From an uncultured Collinsella sp. (lineage in GTDB: Bacteria > Actinomycetota > Coriobacteriia > Coriobacteriales > Coriobacteriaceae): DNA of 16,009 nt. Under the pieces are notes generated by a model. The model was not told where the DNA came from and did not search any database. It was given only the letters and a program-made list of their open reading frames with translations. Positions 15,179 through 16,009 of the stretch are shown one piece after another. The stretch lies in the NCBI GenBank assembly GCA_902475445.1, contig CABRZN010000034.1, positions 1-16,009 of the forward strand, written 5' to 3'. The position numbers and the translations under genes are program-made. Each line of letters begins with the position of its first letter. Positions within the stretch are counted from its first letter, which is position 1.

Positions 15179-15206
15179 AGTATCCTATCGGGTCCCAAAA
15201 GGTCAA
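15179..15206 (-). promoter_or_regulatory. Possible sigma-70-type promoter
   Basis: On the minus strand TTGACC (15201-15206) is followed after 16 bases by GATACT (15179-15184), matching the -35 and -10 consensus at five and four of six positions. It faces the candidate small RNA and the terminator, not a gene with a ribosome binding site. Confidence 0.35.
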
Positions 15207-15286
15207 TCCAGTTAAAGACGGCAGGCAGCCCGAAACAACATCTTTCATGAATCTCCAGTCCTATCAAGCCCAATCGAACTTGACCG

Positions 15287-15952
15287 TCAAACCAGATACG
15301 GCCCGATTACATCGAAAATTTCGCCCACCTTAGTTGCAGGGTTTTGCGCGGATGGCTTAACGTTACCCAGTCCCCTATGGTATGTGACGAGGCGCCCAAC
15401 ACGCTGCAATGCCTCGCCTCGTTTGCCGTCCACCACCTCGAACAGCCCGTCCAAGTTCTTGCGGTACTCGATGCCCAAGTTCTTCGACATCTCCTGCGCG
15501 AGGGCATGCTGGCAGTCGGACGCGGACATATGCGCGGTCGTGTAGCGAAAGTGCAGAAGCGGCCACAGCTCGAAGCAGGGGTTCGACCACAACGCATGGA
15601 AGGTCCTCGAACCATCGGAGAGCTCGTCGCATTTGCGCTCCATCGCGTCAAAGTCGGACGCAGGAAAGTCATCCTTGTCATACACGAGCCACACATGGTC
15701 GAATGTCTCGGGCGCATAGCGGCAGTGTTCGACGGCGAAGTCAAGTAGGTCAAGCGTGTGTTTGCCGGTCCCCTTAACGACAATGGCAACCTTACGCTCG
15801 TTCGCCGCGCCCAACGCTGCACGCACGCCCTCAAAGTAGCGAGGCTCGGTCTCCTTGCCCTCGCTCACTACAAGATGGCGCGTCATCTGAACCATGCGCG
15901 AGCGGCCCTCTCGCTTGCCGCTACGCCAGCCCTTCGACTTCTTCGCCACCAT
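15287..15952 (-). CDS. rloB: RloB-family protein
   Basis: A 221-residue soluble protein with the clear RloB pattern: a basic N-terminus, then VVSEGKETEPRYF (28-40, Glu31), VWLVYDKDDF (87-96, Asp92/Asp94/Asp95) and SNPCFELWPLLHF (123-135). RloB is a TOPRIM-like family found with an ATPase partner (RloA) in restriction-linked and abortive-infection (AbiL-like) loci. It is thought to act as the effector, but its target is not established. GAGGAG lies ten bases before the ATG, inside the end of the upstream gene, whose stop is one base away. The pair is therefore an operon. The family identity is firm; the defence role follows from the family. Confidence 0.9.
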   Translation of the reverse strand: MVAKKSKGWRSGKREGRSRMVQMTRHLVVSEGKETEPRYFEGVRAALGAANERKVAIVVKGTGKHTLDLLDFAVEHCRYAPETFDHVWLVYDKDDFPASDFDAMERKCDELSDGSRTFHALWSNPCFELWPLLHFRYTTAHMSASDCQHALAQEMSKNLGIEYRKNLDGLFEVVDGKRGEALQRVGRLVTYHRGLGNVKPSAQNPATKVGEIFDVIGPYLV

Positions 15953-15953
15953 G

Positions 15954-16009
15954 CTAATCCCACTCCTCGATGCGGGTGAGATACGGATCGGCGCCGTAGC
16001 GACCGGACA
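15954..16009 (-). CDS. C-terminal end of the gene upstream of rloB, probably RloA-type ATPase (partial)
   Basis: The reverse strand from the window edge reads SGRYGADPYLTRIEEWD and then TAG, in frame and one base before the rloB ATG. Only 17 residues are visible and no motif can be tested. The RloA-type ATPase call rests on position: RloB genes nearly always follow such an ATPase gene. The rest lies outside the window. Confidence 0.55.
   Translation of the reverse strand, partial: SGRYGADPYLTRIEEWD

Larger units (their letters stand above)
14731..15286. other. Intergenic region of about 560 bases between two defence-type pairs
   Basis: No convincing gene is present. From low to high coordinates it holds the AT-rich upstream region of the ATPase gene (14731-14860), a perfect 14-bp palindrome (14862-14875), a 119-bp imperfect palindrome (14895-15013), a minus-strand intrinsic terminator (15085-15125), a small hairpin (15132-15158) and promoter-like boxes (15179-15206). 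The stretch 15207-15286 between those boxes and the RloB stop shows nothing I can name. Two open frames of 70 codons on the minus strand cross the palindrome and terminator but lack ribosome binding sites. Confidence 0.7.

Noticed and set aside
1..16009. tRNA or rRNA genes, CRISPR arrays, insertion sequences
   Set aside because: I saw no cloverleaf with a T-arm signature in the intergenic stretches, no regularly spaced direct repeats and no transposase-like protein.

Overview
The window looks like a chromosomal segment of a moderately GC-rich Gram-positive bacterium. A Coriobacteriia member such as Collinsella is my best guess. That rests on base composition, the Gram-positive-type pel gene set (pelD, pelE, deacetylase-only pelA, pelF and pelG, with no pelB or pelC) and a lipoprotein-type signal. 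It is inference, not a database match. Every gene I can support lies on the minus strand, so transcription runs from high to low coordinates.

Right end (about 12.5-16.0 kb): two defence-type gene pairs. Entering from the right edge are the last 17 residues of a protein, probably a RloA-type ATPase. A clear RloB-family gene follows at 15287-15952. An intergenic stretch of about 560 bases (14731-15286) then holds a good minus-strand intrinsic terminator with a possible short RNA in front of it, a 119-bp imperfect palindrome and a 14-bp perfect palindrome. After it comes a second pair: an AAA/ABC-type ATPase (13249-14730) that overlaps by one base a small protein with TOPRIM-like motifs (12503-13249). 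This second pair has the architecture of ATPase plus TOPRIM anti-phage systems (PARIS, Gabija, OLD and Rlo/AbiL-like) but I cannot match it to a named one.

Centre (1.3-12.4 kb): one tightly packed operon of eight genes, mostly overlapping by a few bases. In order of transcription it encodes a PelD-like receptor with an extra SDR-like domain at its N-terminus, PelE, a PelA-type polysaccharide deacetylase (DUF2194), the glycosyltransferase PelF and the membrane transporter PelG. These are followed without a break by a CotH-kinase lipoprotein, a VTC-domain (polyphosphate polymerase-like) protein and a DUF4956 membrane protein. The first five genes should make, export and deacetylate a Pel-like cationic exopolysaccharide. 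PelD keeps an RxxD c-di-GMP site but has lost GGDEF catalysis. The last three form a separate module (surface kinase, cytosolic polyphosphate polymerase, membrane protein) whose role beside Pel is not known to me. It is the most interesting system here.

Left end (1-1.2 kb): a short, divergent PLP-dependent enzyme of the Cys/Met metabolism family whose catalytic lysine is not where the family has it, followed by a 138-bp imperfect palindrome in the flanking non-coding DNA.
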